Of a stretch of 64,000 nucleotides of DNA, positions 1 through 7,760 are shown piece after piece. Below the pieces are notes generated by a model. It did not search any database and was not told the DNA's origin. It saw only the letters and a list, made by a program, of their open reading frames with translations. The DNA is from Alphaproteobacteria bacterium (lineage in GTDB: Bacteria > Pseudomonadota > Alphaproteobacteria > CASFRQ01 > SAAU01). The position numbers were made by a program, and so were the translations under genes. The stretch is from positions 62,001 through 126,000 of the forward strand of contig SAAU01000004.1 in NCBI GenBank assembly GCA_009929265.1, written 5' to 3'. Positions within the stretch are counted from its first letter, which is position 1. Each line of letters starts with the position of its first letter.

Positions 1-50
1 GAGCTTAATAAGAAAAAGAGTAATAAAAAGAACAGAACCCGACGGCGCAT
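1..50 (-). CDS. N-terminus of a membrane-anchored protein, probably MltG (partial)
   Basis: Only the first 16 codons are visible. They read MRRRVLFFLLLFFLLS, a positively charged start followed by a hydrophobic stretch, as in a signal anchor. The ATG lies at 50-48 and has an AAGGA ribosome binding site just upstream. It starts 15 bases after the fabF stop, so it is probably in the same operon. In many alphaproteobacteria fabF is followed by mltG, the membrane-bound endolytic murein transglycosylase, and the short hydrophobic N-terminus fits that. The identity rests on gene order alone; the coding call is firmer than the name. Confidence 0.55.
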   Translation of the reverse strand, partial: MRRRVLFFLLLFFLLS

Positions 51-65
51 CTTTTTTAATCCTTT

Positions 66-1319
66 TTAAATTTTCTTAAAGACCAAAGAAGCGTTTGTTC
101 CCCCAAACCCAAAAGAGTTTGAAAGAGCGACCTCAATTTTTCTTTCCTTTGGTGTTAAAGGAACCAAATCAATTTCGGTTTCTCTAAACGGATTTTCCAA
201 ATTAAGTGTTGCTGGCATTGTTTGATTTTTAATAGTCAATAAAGAATAGATGGCTTCAATCGCCCCTGCGGCCCCCAAAAGGTGACCTGTCGCAGATTTT
301 GTTGAAGACATACTGACATTTTTGGCATCCATTCCACATAAATCTTCAATCGCTTGAAGTTCAACTTTATCCCCTAAAGGCGTTGAAGTTCCATGGGCAT
401 TGACATAATCAACAGAGGACACTTCTTGCTTTGCATTTTTCAATGCATTTTGAACAGCGCGTAATGCCCCGCCCCCACCAGGAGATGTCACATGATAGGC
501 ATCAGAACTTAAGCCATATCCGACAACTTCCCCATAGATTTTGGCTCCTCTTTTTTTGGCGTGTTCATATTCTTCTAAAACCAAAGCTCCGGCGCCTTCA
601 CCCATAATAAAGCCGTCTCTATCCATATCCCAAGGACGGGAAGCTTTCTCTGGAGTCTCGTTGAAATTTGTAGAAAGCGCTCTTGCTTGAGCAAATCCTG
701 CAATCCCTAAACGGCAAACGGCAGCTTCACTACCTCCTGCAACCATAACATCAGCTTGATCATCTTGAATCAGGCGGCAAGCATCTCCAATCGCATGCGT
801 TCCTGTGGCACAAGCCGTCACAACAGAATGGTTAGGCCCTTTAAATCCAAAGCGAATGGAAATATGTCCAGAAGTTAAATTGATTAAGGCAGAGGGAATG
901 AAGAAAGGAGAAACCCGACGGGCCCCTTTTTGAGCAATCGTTAATGCCCCTTCATAAATCGCTTGAATTCCACCAATTCCAGCCCCCATCAAGACCCCTG
1001 TTCTACAAGCATCTTCTTCTGTTTCGGGCTTCCATCCTGAATCCTCAACAGCATCTACCCCTGCTGTCACTCCGTATAAAATGAACGGATCCACATGTCT
1101 TTGTTCTTTAGGTTCCATAATACTATCTGGATCGAAAAACCCTTCTTCCTCTTTCGAAAGAGGAATTAACCCTGCAATCTTGGAAGTCAAATCACTCACA
1201 TCAAAAGAGGTGATTTTTTTAATTCCAGAAACTCCTGCCATCAGTTTCTTCCAGTTTAAGTCAACCCCTCTTCCTAAAGGAGAAAGGATGCCCATTCCTG
1301 TCACAACTACTCGACGCAT
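66..1319 (-). CDS. fabF: 3-oxoacyl-ACP synthase II (FabF)
   Basis: Condenses malonyl-ACP with acyl-ACP in the elongation step of type II fatty acid synthesis in the cytoplasm. The protein has 417 residues, the normal length. The thiolase-fold active site is complete: the nucleophile is Cys170 in VVTACATGTHAIGDA, and the two histidines lie in NAHGTSTPLGD and KSATGHLLGAAGA. The ATG at 1319 has an AAGGAATAAAAA ribosome binding site. It lies downstream of fabD, fabG and acpP on the same strand, although a weak hairpin separates it from acpP. The family assignment is certain; FabF rather than FabB follows from length and from its position next to acpP. Confidence 0.97.
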   Translation of the reverse strand: MRRVVVTGMGILSPLGRGVDLNWKKLMAGVSGIKKITSFDVSDLTSKIAGLIPLSKEEEGFFDPDSIMEPKEQRHVDPFILYGVTAGVDAVEDSGWKPETEEDACRTGVLMGAGIGGIQAIYEGALTIAQKGARRVSPFFIPSALINLTSGHISIRFGFKGPNHSVVTACATGTHAIGDACRLIQDDQADVMVAGGSEAAVCRLGIAGFAQARALSTNFNETPEKASRPWDMDRDGFIMGEGAGALVLEEYEHAKKRGAKIYGEVVGYGLSSDAYHVTSPGGGGALRAVQNALKNAKQEVSSVDYVNAHGTSTPLGDKVELQAIEDLCGMDAKNVSMSSTKSATGHLLGAAGAIEAIYSLLTIKNQTMPATLNLENPFRETEIDLVPLTPKERKIEVALSNSFGFGGTNASLVFKKI

Positions 1320-1356
1320 TTTTTATTCCTTAAAAATAAATATTTAGACAAAAATT

Positions 1357-1403
1357 AAAGCGCCTGAATTCTTAACATAATGAAAAGAAACAGAGGCGCT
1401 TTT
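1357..1403 (-). terminator. Weak hairpin after acpP
   Basis: On the minus strand AAAGCGCCTCTG and CAGGCGCTTT can pair across a loop of about 24 bases, followed by a T-rich stretch. The position between acpP and fabF suggests partial termination that would keep acpP mRNA above fabF mRNA. The long loop makes it a weak candidate. Confidence 0.4.
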
Positions 1404-1422
1404 ATACAAACTCAAACGCAAA

Positions 1423-1656
1423 TTAATTTGATTTTTCAATAAAATCAATAGCGTCTTTTACTGTCAAAATCTTTTCTGCAGCATCATCTGGAATTTCGCA
1501 TCCAAATTCTTCTTCAAAAGCCATAACAAGTTCAACAGTATCCAAGCTATCTGCTCCAAGATCATCTACAAAGCTAGCATTTTCAACAACTTTAGCTTCT
1601 TCAACACCAAGGTGTTCAGCAACAATCTTTTTTACACGAACTGAAATATCACTCAT
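1423..1656 (-). CDS. acpP: Acyl carrier protein
   Basis: Carries growing acyl chains on a 4'-phosphopantetheine arm for fatty acid and lipid A synthesis. The protein has 77 residues, is acidic, and contains the attachment motif [11 protein letters not shown] with Ser37 as the modified residue. The holo-ACP synthase that would add the arm is encoded at 18410-18808. It sits between fabG and fabF, the classic order. The ribosome binding site is AAGGAAATAAA before the ATG. The call is secure. Confidence 0.98.
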   Translation of the reverse strand: MSDISVRVKKIVAEHLGVEEAKVVENASFVDDLGADSLDTVELVMAFEEEFGCEIPDDAAEKILTVKDAIDFIEKSN

Positions 1657-1744
1657 TTTATTTCCTTCTTATCTTAATAAAAATAACCACAATAAAGCGG
1701 CAGGCATATCTATAGCATATTTTTTCTTCTATGCCTAGTCTTTT

Positions 1745-2485
1745 TTAAATCATTGCCATTCCGCCGTTCACATGAATCGTCTGTCCTGTAATATAGGCAG
1801 CCTCATCACTTGCCAAGAATGCTACAGCATTTGCAACATCTTGAGCCGTCCCAAGACGCGAAGCTGGAATCGATGAAATCAACCGTTCTTTTGCCTCATC
1901 TGGCAAAACATCCGTCATCCGCGTTTTGATAAATCCAGGAGCAACCGTGTTCACTGTCACCCCTCTTGAAGCCACTTCTTGAGCCAAACATTTGGACATC
2001 CCAATCAATCCAGCTTTTGAAGCACTATAATTTGCTTGGCCAGCATTTCCCATCACCCCAACAACAGAAGCCATACTGATAATCCGTCCATACCGACGTT
2101 TCATCATCCCGCGCACTGTCGAACGAGCCAGACGGAATCCAGCTGTCAAATTCACATTTAAGACAAGATCCCAATCTTCATCACTCATCCGAACGAAAAG
2201 ACCATCTCTTGTTAAGCCAGCGTTATTCACCAACACATCGATTTTTCCAAGCTCTTTTTCAACATCAGCAACAAGTTTTTTAGGAGCCTCTGCCTCTCCC
2301 AAATTACATGTATAGATGAAGGCTCTTTTTTCATCGAATTGTTTTTGAACGGCCTCTAGCCCTTCTTTTGTCATATCTGTCAAAGCAAGTGTTGCGCCAC
2401 CTTCATAAAAAGTATGAGCAAGAGCTTGTCCAATGCCCCCTGCAGCCCCTGTAATCAAGACAACTTTTCCTTCAAAATTAAACAT
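1745..2485 (-). CDS. fabG: 3-oxoacyl-ACP reductase (FabG)
   Basis: NADPH-dependent short-chain dehydrogenase that reduces 3-oxoacyl-ACP in fatty acid elongation. Visible motifs are the Rossmann glycine motif TGAAGGIGQALA, the NNAG motif, a catalytic serine in the MASVVGVMGNAG segment, and the Y-x3-K pair in YSASKAG. The C-terminus ending GGMAMI is typical. I place the start at 2485 (MFNFEGK) and not the in-frame ATG at 2500, because AGAGGAC lies at the right distance before 2485 and the family starts there. Length is then 246 residues, the usual size. It lies between fabD and acpP. Confidence 0.96.
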   Translation of the reverse strand: MFNFEGKVVLITGAAGGIGQALAHTFYEGGATLALTDMTKEGLEAVQKQFDEKRAFIYTCNLGEAEAPKKLVADVEKELGKIDVLVNNAGLTRDGLFVRMSDEDWDLVLNVNLTAGFRLARSTVRGMMKRRYGRIISMASVVGVMGNAGQANYSASKAGLIGMSKCLAQEVASRGVTVNTVAPGFIKTRMTDVLPDEAKERLISSIPASRLGTAQDVANAVAFLASDEAAYITGQTIHVNGGMAMI

Positions 2486-2511
2486 AATGTCCTCTTTCAT
2501 TTACTCTATAA

Positions 2512-3456
2512 TTAACCGTTTTCATTCAAAAAAGAATCAAGCTGAGATAAAGAAGAAACATTCTCTTTTTCTAAAGATGTTTCAATTCTACGAACCAAGC
2601 CCGTTAGGACTTTTCCCGCGCCAATTTCAACAACTTTTTCCACCCCAAGTTCTTTCATTTTTTGGACAGATTCTGTAAAGCGAACACGTCCTGTGATTTG
2701 TAAGACTAAAACTTTTCTTATTTCTTCTACCTTTTCCATGACATCGGCAGTTGTATTTTCAATCAGTTTTATTGTTGGTTTTTTAAGATCAACCCCTAAA
2801 AGGGCTTCTTTCATTTTATCAGCCGCTTTTTGCATCAAAGGACTATGAAATGCGCCAGATACCGCCAAAGGAATCGTCAGCTTTGCCCCTTTTTCCTTTG
2901 CCAAAGTCATGGCTCTTTGAACCGCTTCTTTTTGACCACTAATCACAATTTGACCAATAGAGTTGTCATTTGCAATTAAAAGAACATCTTTTTCTTTAGC
3001 GTTTTGAATAACCTCTTCCACATCGGCCAAAGAAAGGCCAATAATAGACGCCATTGTTCCTTCATTTTCTTCCGAGGCTTCTTGCATAAATTGTCCTCTT
3101 AAGGAAAGAAGCTTAGCCCCTTGGCTTAAAGAAAGAGCGTTTGAGGCAACCAAAGCTGTCCATTCCCCCAAAGAATGCCCTGCGGTATACTCGAAGAAAG
3201 AATTCAGCTTTTTGCCTGTTTCTTTTTCAATTACCCGAACAAAAGCCATACTTGTCGTCATGAGGGCGGCTTGCGCAAATTCTGTCTTCTTTAAGGTTTC
3301 CTCATCCCCTTCAAAAATAATTTTTGAAAGGCTGTAAGAAAGGGCGTCATCAACTTCTTGAAAGACATCCCGTGCAGATGAAAAAGCGTCAAAAATATCT
3401 TTTCCCATACCAACGTATTGGGCGCCTTGACCAGGGAAAAGAACAGCTTTTTGCAT
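2512..3456 (-). CDS. fabD: Malonyl-CoA:ACP transacylase (FabD)
   Basis: Transfers malonyl from CoA to ACP to supply fatty acid elongation. The N-terminal LFPGQGAQYVGMG motif and the GHSLGEWTAL nucleophile elbow (serine) are intact, and the AFHSPLM histidine motif is present. The start is set at 3456 (MQKAVLF) because a GAGGAT ribosome binding site precedes it and the upstream ATG at 3474 adds six residues not seen in the family. Length is 314 residues. It is the first gene of the fabD-fabG-acpP-fabF cluster, with a good promoter at 3492-3520. Confidence 0.96.
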   Translation of the reverse strand: MQKAVLFPGQGAQYVGMGKDIFDAFSSARDVFQEVDDALSYSLSKIIFEGDEETLKKTEFAQAALMTTSMAFVRVIEKETGKKLNSFFEYTAGHSLGEWTALVASNALSLSQGAKLLSLRGQFMQEASEENEGTMASIIGLSLADVEEVIQNAKEKDVLLIANDNSIGQIVISGQKEAVQRAMTLAKEKGAKLTIPLAVSGAFHSPLMQKAADKMKEALLGVDLKKPTIKLIENTTADVMEKVEEIRKVLVLQITGRVRFTESVQKMKELGVEKVVEIGAGKVLTGLVRRIETSLEKENVSSLSQLDSFLNENG

Positions 3457-3491
3457 TTTATCCTCATAAAACATTAACTAAAATTACTGTT

Positions 3492-3520
3492 ATTATACGG
3501 AGTTCTTCAAAAGATTTGAA
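3492..3520 (-). promoter_or_regulatory. Promoter of the fabD operon
   Basis: On the minus strand TTCAAA (3515-3520), a 17-base spacer and a perfect TATAAT (3492-3497) precede fabD by about 35 bases. The -35 box overlaps a short inverted repeat (CTTCAAA...TTTGAAG), which could be an operator. The region 3521-3680 to its right is T-rich and holds no gene that I can see. Confidence 0.65.
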
Positions 3521-3680
3521 GTCTTTTTTTCTTAAAGTTTTGTGACGGTGTTCTCTGGCTTATTTTTCCTTTGTTTTTTTCTCTTTTATTCTTTCCTCTT
3601 TTCTTAATTTTATATGCTTTTGTTTTTCTCTTTCGTTTTGTTGAATTTTGAAAAATCCTTGCCTTTTAAAAAATTTAGAC

Positions 3681-3709
3681 TTGATTTTTAGCTTAAAAAC
3701 AAAGATACT
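3681..3709 (+). promoter_or_regulatory. Promoter of the SRP RNA gene
   Basis: TTGATT (3681-3686), a 17-base spacer, then GATACT (3704-3709). Predicted transcription start is near 3716, which coincides with the left base of the SRP RNA hairpin. Confidence 0.7.
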
Positions 3710-3713
3710 GTCA

Positions 3714-3811
3714 TCCGAAGGACGGCAGAAGTATCTCTGGCGCCAAGCGGGTCAGATTCGAAAGAAAGCAGCCCTAACGCTTTGAGATAGGTTCTGTTTC
3801 GTCCTTCCCTT
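3714..3811 (+). ncRNA. ffs: Signal recognition particle RNA, 4.5S type
   Basis: The RNA component of the signal recognition particle, which binds Ffh and targets membrane proteins. The conserved domain IV is recognisable as GGTCAGATTCGAAAG followed by AAAGCAGCC. The two arms pair along their length: GAAGGACG (3717-3724) with CGTCCTTC (3800-3807), CAGAA with TTCTG, TATCTC with GAGATA, and AAGC...GGG with CCC...GCTT. The tetraloop is GAAA closed by C-G and U-A pairs, where the common form has GGAA closed by C-G pairs, so the change is compensated. A pyrimidine-rich run follows. Position directly upstream of dnaX is common in bacteria. Confidence 0.92.
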
Positions 3812-3836
3812 TTATTTGAAAGAGACGAAAAGAAAG

Positions 3837-5570
3837 ATGACCGAAAATTATAAAGTTTTAGCTCGTAAATACCGACCCACAACTTTTGACGATCTAATTG
3901 GACAGGAAGCTTTGGTCCAAACTCTTTCAAATGCTATTCAATCCAACCGTTTAGCTCAGGCCTATATTTTAACAGGGATTCGAGGCACCGGAAAAACAAC
4001 CTCGGCACGTCTGATTGCAAAGGCATTAAATTGTATCGGTCCAGACGGAAACGGCAGCATGACAACGCATCCGTGTGGGGTTTGTAAACATTGCCAAGAC
4101 ATCGCAAATGATTGCCACTTAGACGTCATTGAAATTGATGCAGCTAGCAACACAGGTGTTGATAATATTCGTGAAATTATTGAAGGGGCGAAATACAATC
4201 CCCTTTCTGCACGCTATAAAATCTATATCATTGATGAAGTCCACATGCTTTCAAAACAGGCCTTCAATGCGTTGCTTAAAACGTTGGAGGAGCCTCCAGA
4301 GCGGGTGAAATTCATCTTTGCCACGACCGAAATTGGAAAGGTGCCTGTGACGGTTCTTTCTAGATGTCAACGGTTTGACTTAAAACGGGTGGCTCCTGAT
4401 GTTTTAGAAACCTTTTTCAAAAAGATTTTGGAAAAGGAAAACTTCACGGCCGAAGACGAAGCCCTTAAAATTATTTGCCAAAGTGCAGACGGCTCTGTTC
4501 GGGATGGATTATCGCTTTTAGATCAGGCTTTGGCCCACTGTGAAGGAAAAATCACAACAAGTGCCATTCGAAAAATGATTGGGGTTTCAAATAAAAACGC
4601 TTTATTCAATCTTTTTGAAGGCCTTTTGGCCGGCGATGCTGAAAAAGTATTAACCCTCTTTTCTCAAAGTTATTTAGAAGGGGCGGATCCTAAAACCCTT
4701 ATTCAAGACTTACTTTTCCTTGTCAATTTTGTGACAAAGGTAAAGGTTGCCCCCAAATTGGCAGAGGATTTTTCCCTCTCTCAAGAGGAACGCCACCGCG
4801 CAGAAGAAATTGCAAAAACCGTTCCGCTTTCTCAGCTTTCTCAAATTTGGCAAATGTTGATGAAGGGCTCTCAGGAAATGTTTGGTGCTTTTTCTCCTTA
4901 TAAAACGACGGAAATGCTCTTTATTCGCATTTGTTATGCCTCCTCCCTTCCTCCTCTTGAAAGTATCCTTTCGGATTTAAAAAAAAAAGAGTTAATGCCC
5001 GTTCATAGCTCTTCAAAAAGCGCTTTGTCTTCTGCAAAAAAAGAAGCTCCTGCGCCTTTAGTCCAAAAACAAGACGTTAAAGACGTGCAAAAGAAAGAAG
5101 AGCAGGAAGAAAAACCTGCCGCTCCAAGTCCTGGTTTAAATCAAAATACGCTTGTTGTTTCAAAGGTTTCCGACATCGTTAAACGCGCTAAGGAAAAAGG
5201 CGAGCACCTCTTGGCTTATCATGTAGGATCTGTTTCCGTAGAACAGTTAGAAAATGGCAAATTTATCTTTTCAAGCGCAAAAGAATTAGATAAATCTTTT
5301 CAGCCAAAACTAAAAGCCTTTCTTGAGAAAGAAACAAATACCTTATGGGAAATTGAACAAAAGGAAGGCGTTCAAAACGCACCCCCCTCATTGAAGGAAC
5401 AAAAAAAGGCCTTTCAATCCTCTATTCGGAAGCGTTTAAGCTCTTCCCCTGTTGTTAAAGAGGCTTTGAAAACCTTTCCTCAATCAGAAATTTCAAATGT
5501 GCGCTTGTCCCAAGATATTTTGGAAAAAGACGATGTTGAACAAGACCTTATGGAAGAGGATACCTTATGA
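3837..5570 (+). CDS. dnaX: DNA polymerase III subunits gamma/tau (DnaX)
   Basis: AAA+ ATPase of the clamp loader that loads the beta clamp at the replication fork. Walker A is GIRGTGKTTSARL, the zinc site is CGVCKHC with a preceding Cys and a following Cys, Walker B is DEVHML, and sensor residues follow in LLKTLEEPP. The C-terminal half after about residue 380 is a low-complexity Lys/Glu linker and a tau-like tail. I start at ATG 3837 (MTENYKVLARKYRP), which aligns with the family; an in-frame TTG at 3816 overlaps the SRP RNA region. The product has 577 residues. It overlaps recR by four bases. Confidence 0.95.
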   Translation: MTENYKVLARKYRPTTFDDLIGQEALVQTLSNAIQSNRLAQAYILTGIRGTGKTTSARLIAKALNCIGPDGNGSMTTHPCGVCKHCQDIANDCHLDVIEIDAASNTGVDNIREIIEGAKYNPLSARYKIYIIDEVHMLSKQAFNALLKTLEEPPERVKFIFATTEIGKVPVTVLSRCQRFDLKRVAPDVLETFFKKILEKENFTAEDEALKIICQSADGSVRDGLSLLDQALAHCEGKITTSAIRKMIGVSNKNALFNLFEGLLAGDAEKVLTLFSQSYLEGADPKTLIQDLLFLVNFVTKVKVAPKLAEDFSLSQEERHRAEEIAKTVPLSQLSQIWQMLMKGSQEMFGAFSPYKTTEMLFIRICYASSLPPLESILSDLKKKELMPVHSSSKSALSSAKKEAPAPLVQKQDVKDVQKKEEQEEKPAAPSPGLNQNTLVVSKVSDIVKRAKEKGEHLLAYHVGSVSVEQLENGKFIFSSAKELDKSFQPKLKAFLEKETNTLWEIEQKEGVQNAPPSLKEQKKAFQSSIRKRLSSSPVVKEALKTFPQSEISNVRLSQDILEKDDVEQDLMEEDTL

Positions 5571-6163
5571 AAACAGAAACCTCTTTAGATGATTTAATTT
5601 ATTTCCTTTCAAAGCTCCCGGGATTAGGGCCAAGATCCGCTCAACGGATGGTTCTTTTCTTGTTAAAAAAGAAAGAAACTCATTTTGAACCCCTTAAAGG
5701 ATTGATGGATGCCGTCTTAAGTGAAATGAAGGTTTGTCCACTTTGCGGGAATTATGATGTCATTACTCCGTGCCATATTTGTCAAGATACAAAGCGATCC
5801 CAAACAACTTTGTGTGTTGTGCCAGATGTTTCGGATATTTGGGCGTTAGAGCGCAGTCCGATTTACCATGGACAATATTTTGCCTTAGGAGGTCTACTTT
5901 CGGCTTTAGATGGGATAACGCCAGAGAATTTAAATATTCAAAAACTAAAAAACAGATTAGACTCTTCCCCCATTGAAGAAGTTATTTTTGCCCTTCCATT
6001 AACAGTTGACGGACAGACAACTCTCCATTATCTTATAGAGAGCTTAAAGACGTATCCGGTGAAATTGACAACTTTAGCACATGGGATGCCTGTCGGAGGG
6101 GAACTTGACTTCCAAGATGAAGGCACAATTCAAACGGCTTTTAAGGCAAGAACTGAGCTTTAA
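5567..6163 (+). CDS. recR: Recombination protein RecR
   Basis: Works with RecO and RecF to load RecA at single-strand gaps. The helix-hairpin-helix LPGLGPRSAQRMVLFLL is at residues 14-30, the four-cysteine zinc site CPLCG...CHIC follows, and a Toprim domain begins at VVPDVSD. Length is 198 residues, as usual. The ATG overlaps the dnaX stop (ATGA), so translation is coupled. In many bacteria ybaB/ebfC lies between dnaX and recR; here there is no room for it. Confidence 0.96.
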   Translation: MKTETSLDDLIYFLSKLPGLGPRSAQRMVLFLLKKKETHFEPLKGLMDAVLSEMKVCPLCGNYDVITPCHICQDTKRSQTTLCVVPDVSDIWALERSPIYHGQYFALGGLLSALDGITPENLNIQKLKNRLDSSPIEEVIFALPLTVDGQTTLHYLIESLKTYPVKLTTLAHGMPVGGELDFQDEGTIQTAFKARTEL

Positions 6164-6173
6164 TGAGGGTTAA

Positions 6174-6344
6174 ATGGACTTAAAAGAATCATTGACACAA
6201 TTGGAAAAAGAATTGGATTTTCTTGAAGATTCCCTAAATCAACAAGAAAAAGAATTTGCCAATAAAGAATCTTTTTTCAAGGACTCTTTAAATACGCTTT
6301 CCTCTCGTCTTCAAAAAGCCCTTCTTCTTTTGAAAAAGGATTAA
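6174..6344 (+). CDS. Small coiled-coil protein upstream of ZapA (DUF4164-like)
   Basis: A 56-residue open frame starting MDLKESLTQLEKELDFLED and ending ALLLLKKD. It is almost entirely heptad-patterned Leu/Glu/Lys, so a single coiled coil. It starts 10 bases after recR, with GAGGG upstream, and stops three bases before zapA, so it is probably co-translated with zapA. Many alphaproteobacteria carry a short coiled-coil protein (DUF4164) in this place. It may partner ZapA at the division ring; that is inference from adjacency. Confidence 0.7.
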   Translation: MDLKESLTQLEKELDFLEDSLNQQEKEFANKESFFKDSLNTLSSRLQKALLLLKKD

Positions 6345-6347
6345 CCC

Positions 6348-6662
6348 ATGGCGCTTGTTGTTTTAGAAATCAATAACGAAAAATACAAAATAACTTGCCC
6401 TGATGGACAGGAAGAAACCCTAAAAAAAATTGGGGTTCATTTGAATGAAAAAGCTGAACTTTTGAAAAAAAGAATGGGCTATATTCCAGACAATCAACTC
6501 CTTGTTATGTTGGGGGTTATGGCGGTGCAAGAATCTTTTCTTGTTGAGAAGAAATTTACGGAAAAAATGAAAACTGAGGCCGTAGGAGCTGAGCACCTAG
6601 AGCGAATTAAAAATCTATCCTTACGCATAAGAAAGCTTGCTCAAAGACTTAAAAAAGAGTAA
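6348..6662 (+). CDS. zapA: Cell division protein ZapA
   Basis: A 104-residue protein with the ZapA pattern: an N-terminal beta-rich globular part (LEINNEKYKITCPDGQE), a helix with LGVMAVQESF, and a C-terminal coiled coil. ZapA binds FtsZ filaments and promotes bundling at mid-cell. It follows the small coiled-coil gene and precedes a 6S RNA, an order seen widely in proteobacteria. The call rests on the pattern plus the synteny. Confidence 0.88.
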   Translation: MALVVLEINNEKYKITCPDGQEETLKKIGVHLNEKAELLKKRMGYIPDNQLLVMLGVMAVQESFLVEKKFTEKMKTEAVGAEHLERIKNLSLRIRKLAQRLKKE

Positions 6663-6665
6663 ATT
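6637..6665 (+). promoter_or_regulatory. Promoter of 6S RNA
   Basis: TTGCTC (6637-6642), a 17-base spacer, TAAATT (6660-6665). It lies inside the end of zapA and would start transcription near 6672, at the left base of the 6S closing stem. Confidence 0.6.
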
Positions 6666-6672
6666 AGTTTTG

Positions 6673-6842
6673 TGGGAAGTTTCTCTTTGGTGCGTTATTT
6701 ATTTAGCATACTTGGGAACCGATGTTTTAGATTTAAGAGAGCCGTCTTCTGTTAATACCCGTGGGGTTAATATATGGCTCTCGCCCTAGTAAAAAAGGGT
6801 TCATACACATGCAATAAAGACGGCCTAAAGGGCCTTTCCACC
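6673..6842 (+). ncRNA. ssrS: 6S RNA candidate
   Basis: About 170 bases without a gene, placed directly after zapA as ssrS is in many proteobacteria. The ends pair: GGAAG and CTCTTTGG near 6675-6690 with CCTAAAG and CTTTCC near 6824-6839. The centre is a long hairpin with GAGAGCC pairing to GGCTCTC and TTAATACCC to GGGTTAA. A closing stem, open middle and long apical hairpin is the 6S architecture that mimics an open promoter and sequesters RNA polymerase. Primary sequence is poorly conserved in this family, so the call depends on structure, length, promoter position and synteny. Confidence 0.75.
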
Positions 6843-6876
6843 CAAATAATAATAAAAAAGAAAGCTCGCTAGACTA

Positions 6877-7689
6877 ATGAAAATACTTTTTTGTGGTGAT
6901 GTGGTTGGAAAATCTGGAAGACGGGCATTAGCCGATAATCTTCCTTCCTTAAAAAAAGACCTTTCTCTCGATTTTGTCGTTGTGAATGTTGAAAATGCGG
7001 CACATGGATTCGGGCTTTCTGCTCGAAATTATAATTTCCTTAAAACTTTAGATATTGATGCGATGACCCTTGGAAATCATACCTTTGATAAAAAGGAAAT
7101 CATCTCTCTTATGGAAGAAGAAGGCAATCTTCTTGTCCGTCCTTTGAATTATCCCGAAGGAACCCCGGGGCAAGGCTATAAACTTTTTACCCTTCCTGAC
7201 GGACGGAAAATTTTGGTTCTTCAAGTTTTAGGACGCCTTTTTATGAAAAGTATCGACTCGCCTTTTGAACAGATAGAGCGCTTGCTTAATATTTATCCTT
7301 TAGGCAAAGAAGTCCAAGCTATTTTGGTCGATGTCCATGCCGAGGCCACAAGCGAAAAACTTTCTTATGGTTATTTTTTGGATGGAAAAGTCTCTTTGGT
7401 CGCAGGAACCCACACGCATGTTCCCACCGCTGACGCAAGAATTCTGCCCCAAGGAACAGGCTATATTACAGACCTTGGAATGTGTGCCAATTACGATTCT
7501 GTTTTAGGCATGACAGCGCAATCTTCTTTAGCACGATTTACAAACGCCCCGCCTTTTCCGCCTTTGCAACCCAAGGAAGATGGGAAAGGAACCCTTTGTG
7601 GGGTTTATCTTGAAACGGATGATAAAACAGGCAAAGCCTTAGTCGTTCGTTCGATTCGAATTGGGGAACTTTTAGAAAAATCTCTCTAA
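6877..7689 (+). CDS. YmdB-type metallophosphoesterase (TIGR00282 family)
   Basis: A 270-residue calcineurin-like phosphoesterase. Metal-binding motifs are CGDVVGKSGR, NVENAAHGFG, GNHTFDKKE, DVHAEATSEK and GTHTHVPTAD, the signature set of the YmdB family. The Bacillus member hydrolyses 2',3'-cyclic AMP in vitro; the substrate here is unknown. In alphaproteobacteria this gene typically lies between the 6S/ygfA region and yebC-ruvC. Here the 5-formyltetrahydrofolate cyclo-ligase gene (ygfA) often found before it is absent. Confidence 0.9.
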   Translation: MKILFCGDVVGKSGRRALADNLPSLKKDLSLDFVVVNVENAAHGFGLSARNYNFLKTLDIDAMTLGNHTFDKKEIISLMEEEGNLLVRPLNYPEGTPGQGYKLFTLPDGRKILVLQVLGRLFMKSIDSPFEQIERLLNIYPLGKEVQAILVDVHAEATSEKLSYGYFLDGKVSLVAGTHTHVPTADARILPQGTGYITDLGMCANYDSVLGMTAQSSLARFTNAPPFPPLQPKEDGKGTLCGVYLETDDKTGKALVVRSIRIGELLEKSL

Positions 7690-7760
7690 AAGACTTGAAC
7701 CCAAAAAGAAAACACGCTATAAAATACACATAAAATACACTAGGATAAAGGAATATACGC

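Noticed and set aside
3521-3680. T-rich 160-base stretch as a possible gene or small RNA
   Set aside because: Only low-complexity TTTTCT sequence, with no frame, stable stem or terminator.
3688-3930. An 80-codon open frame antisense to the SRP RNA and dnaX start
   Set aside because: The conserved SRP RNA structure accounts for the sequence.
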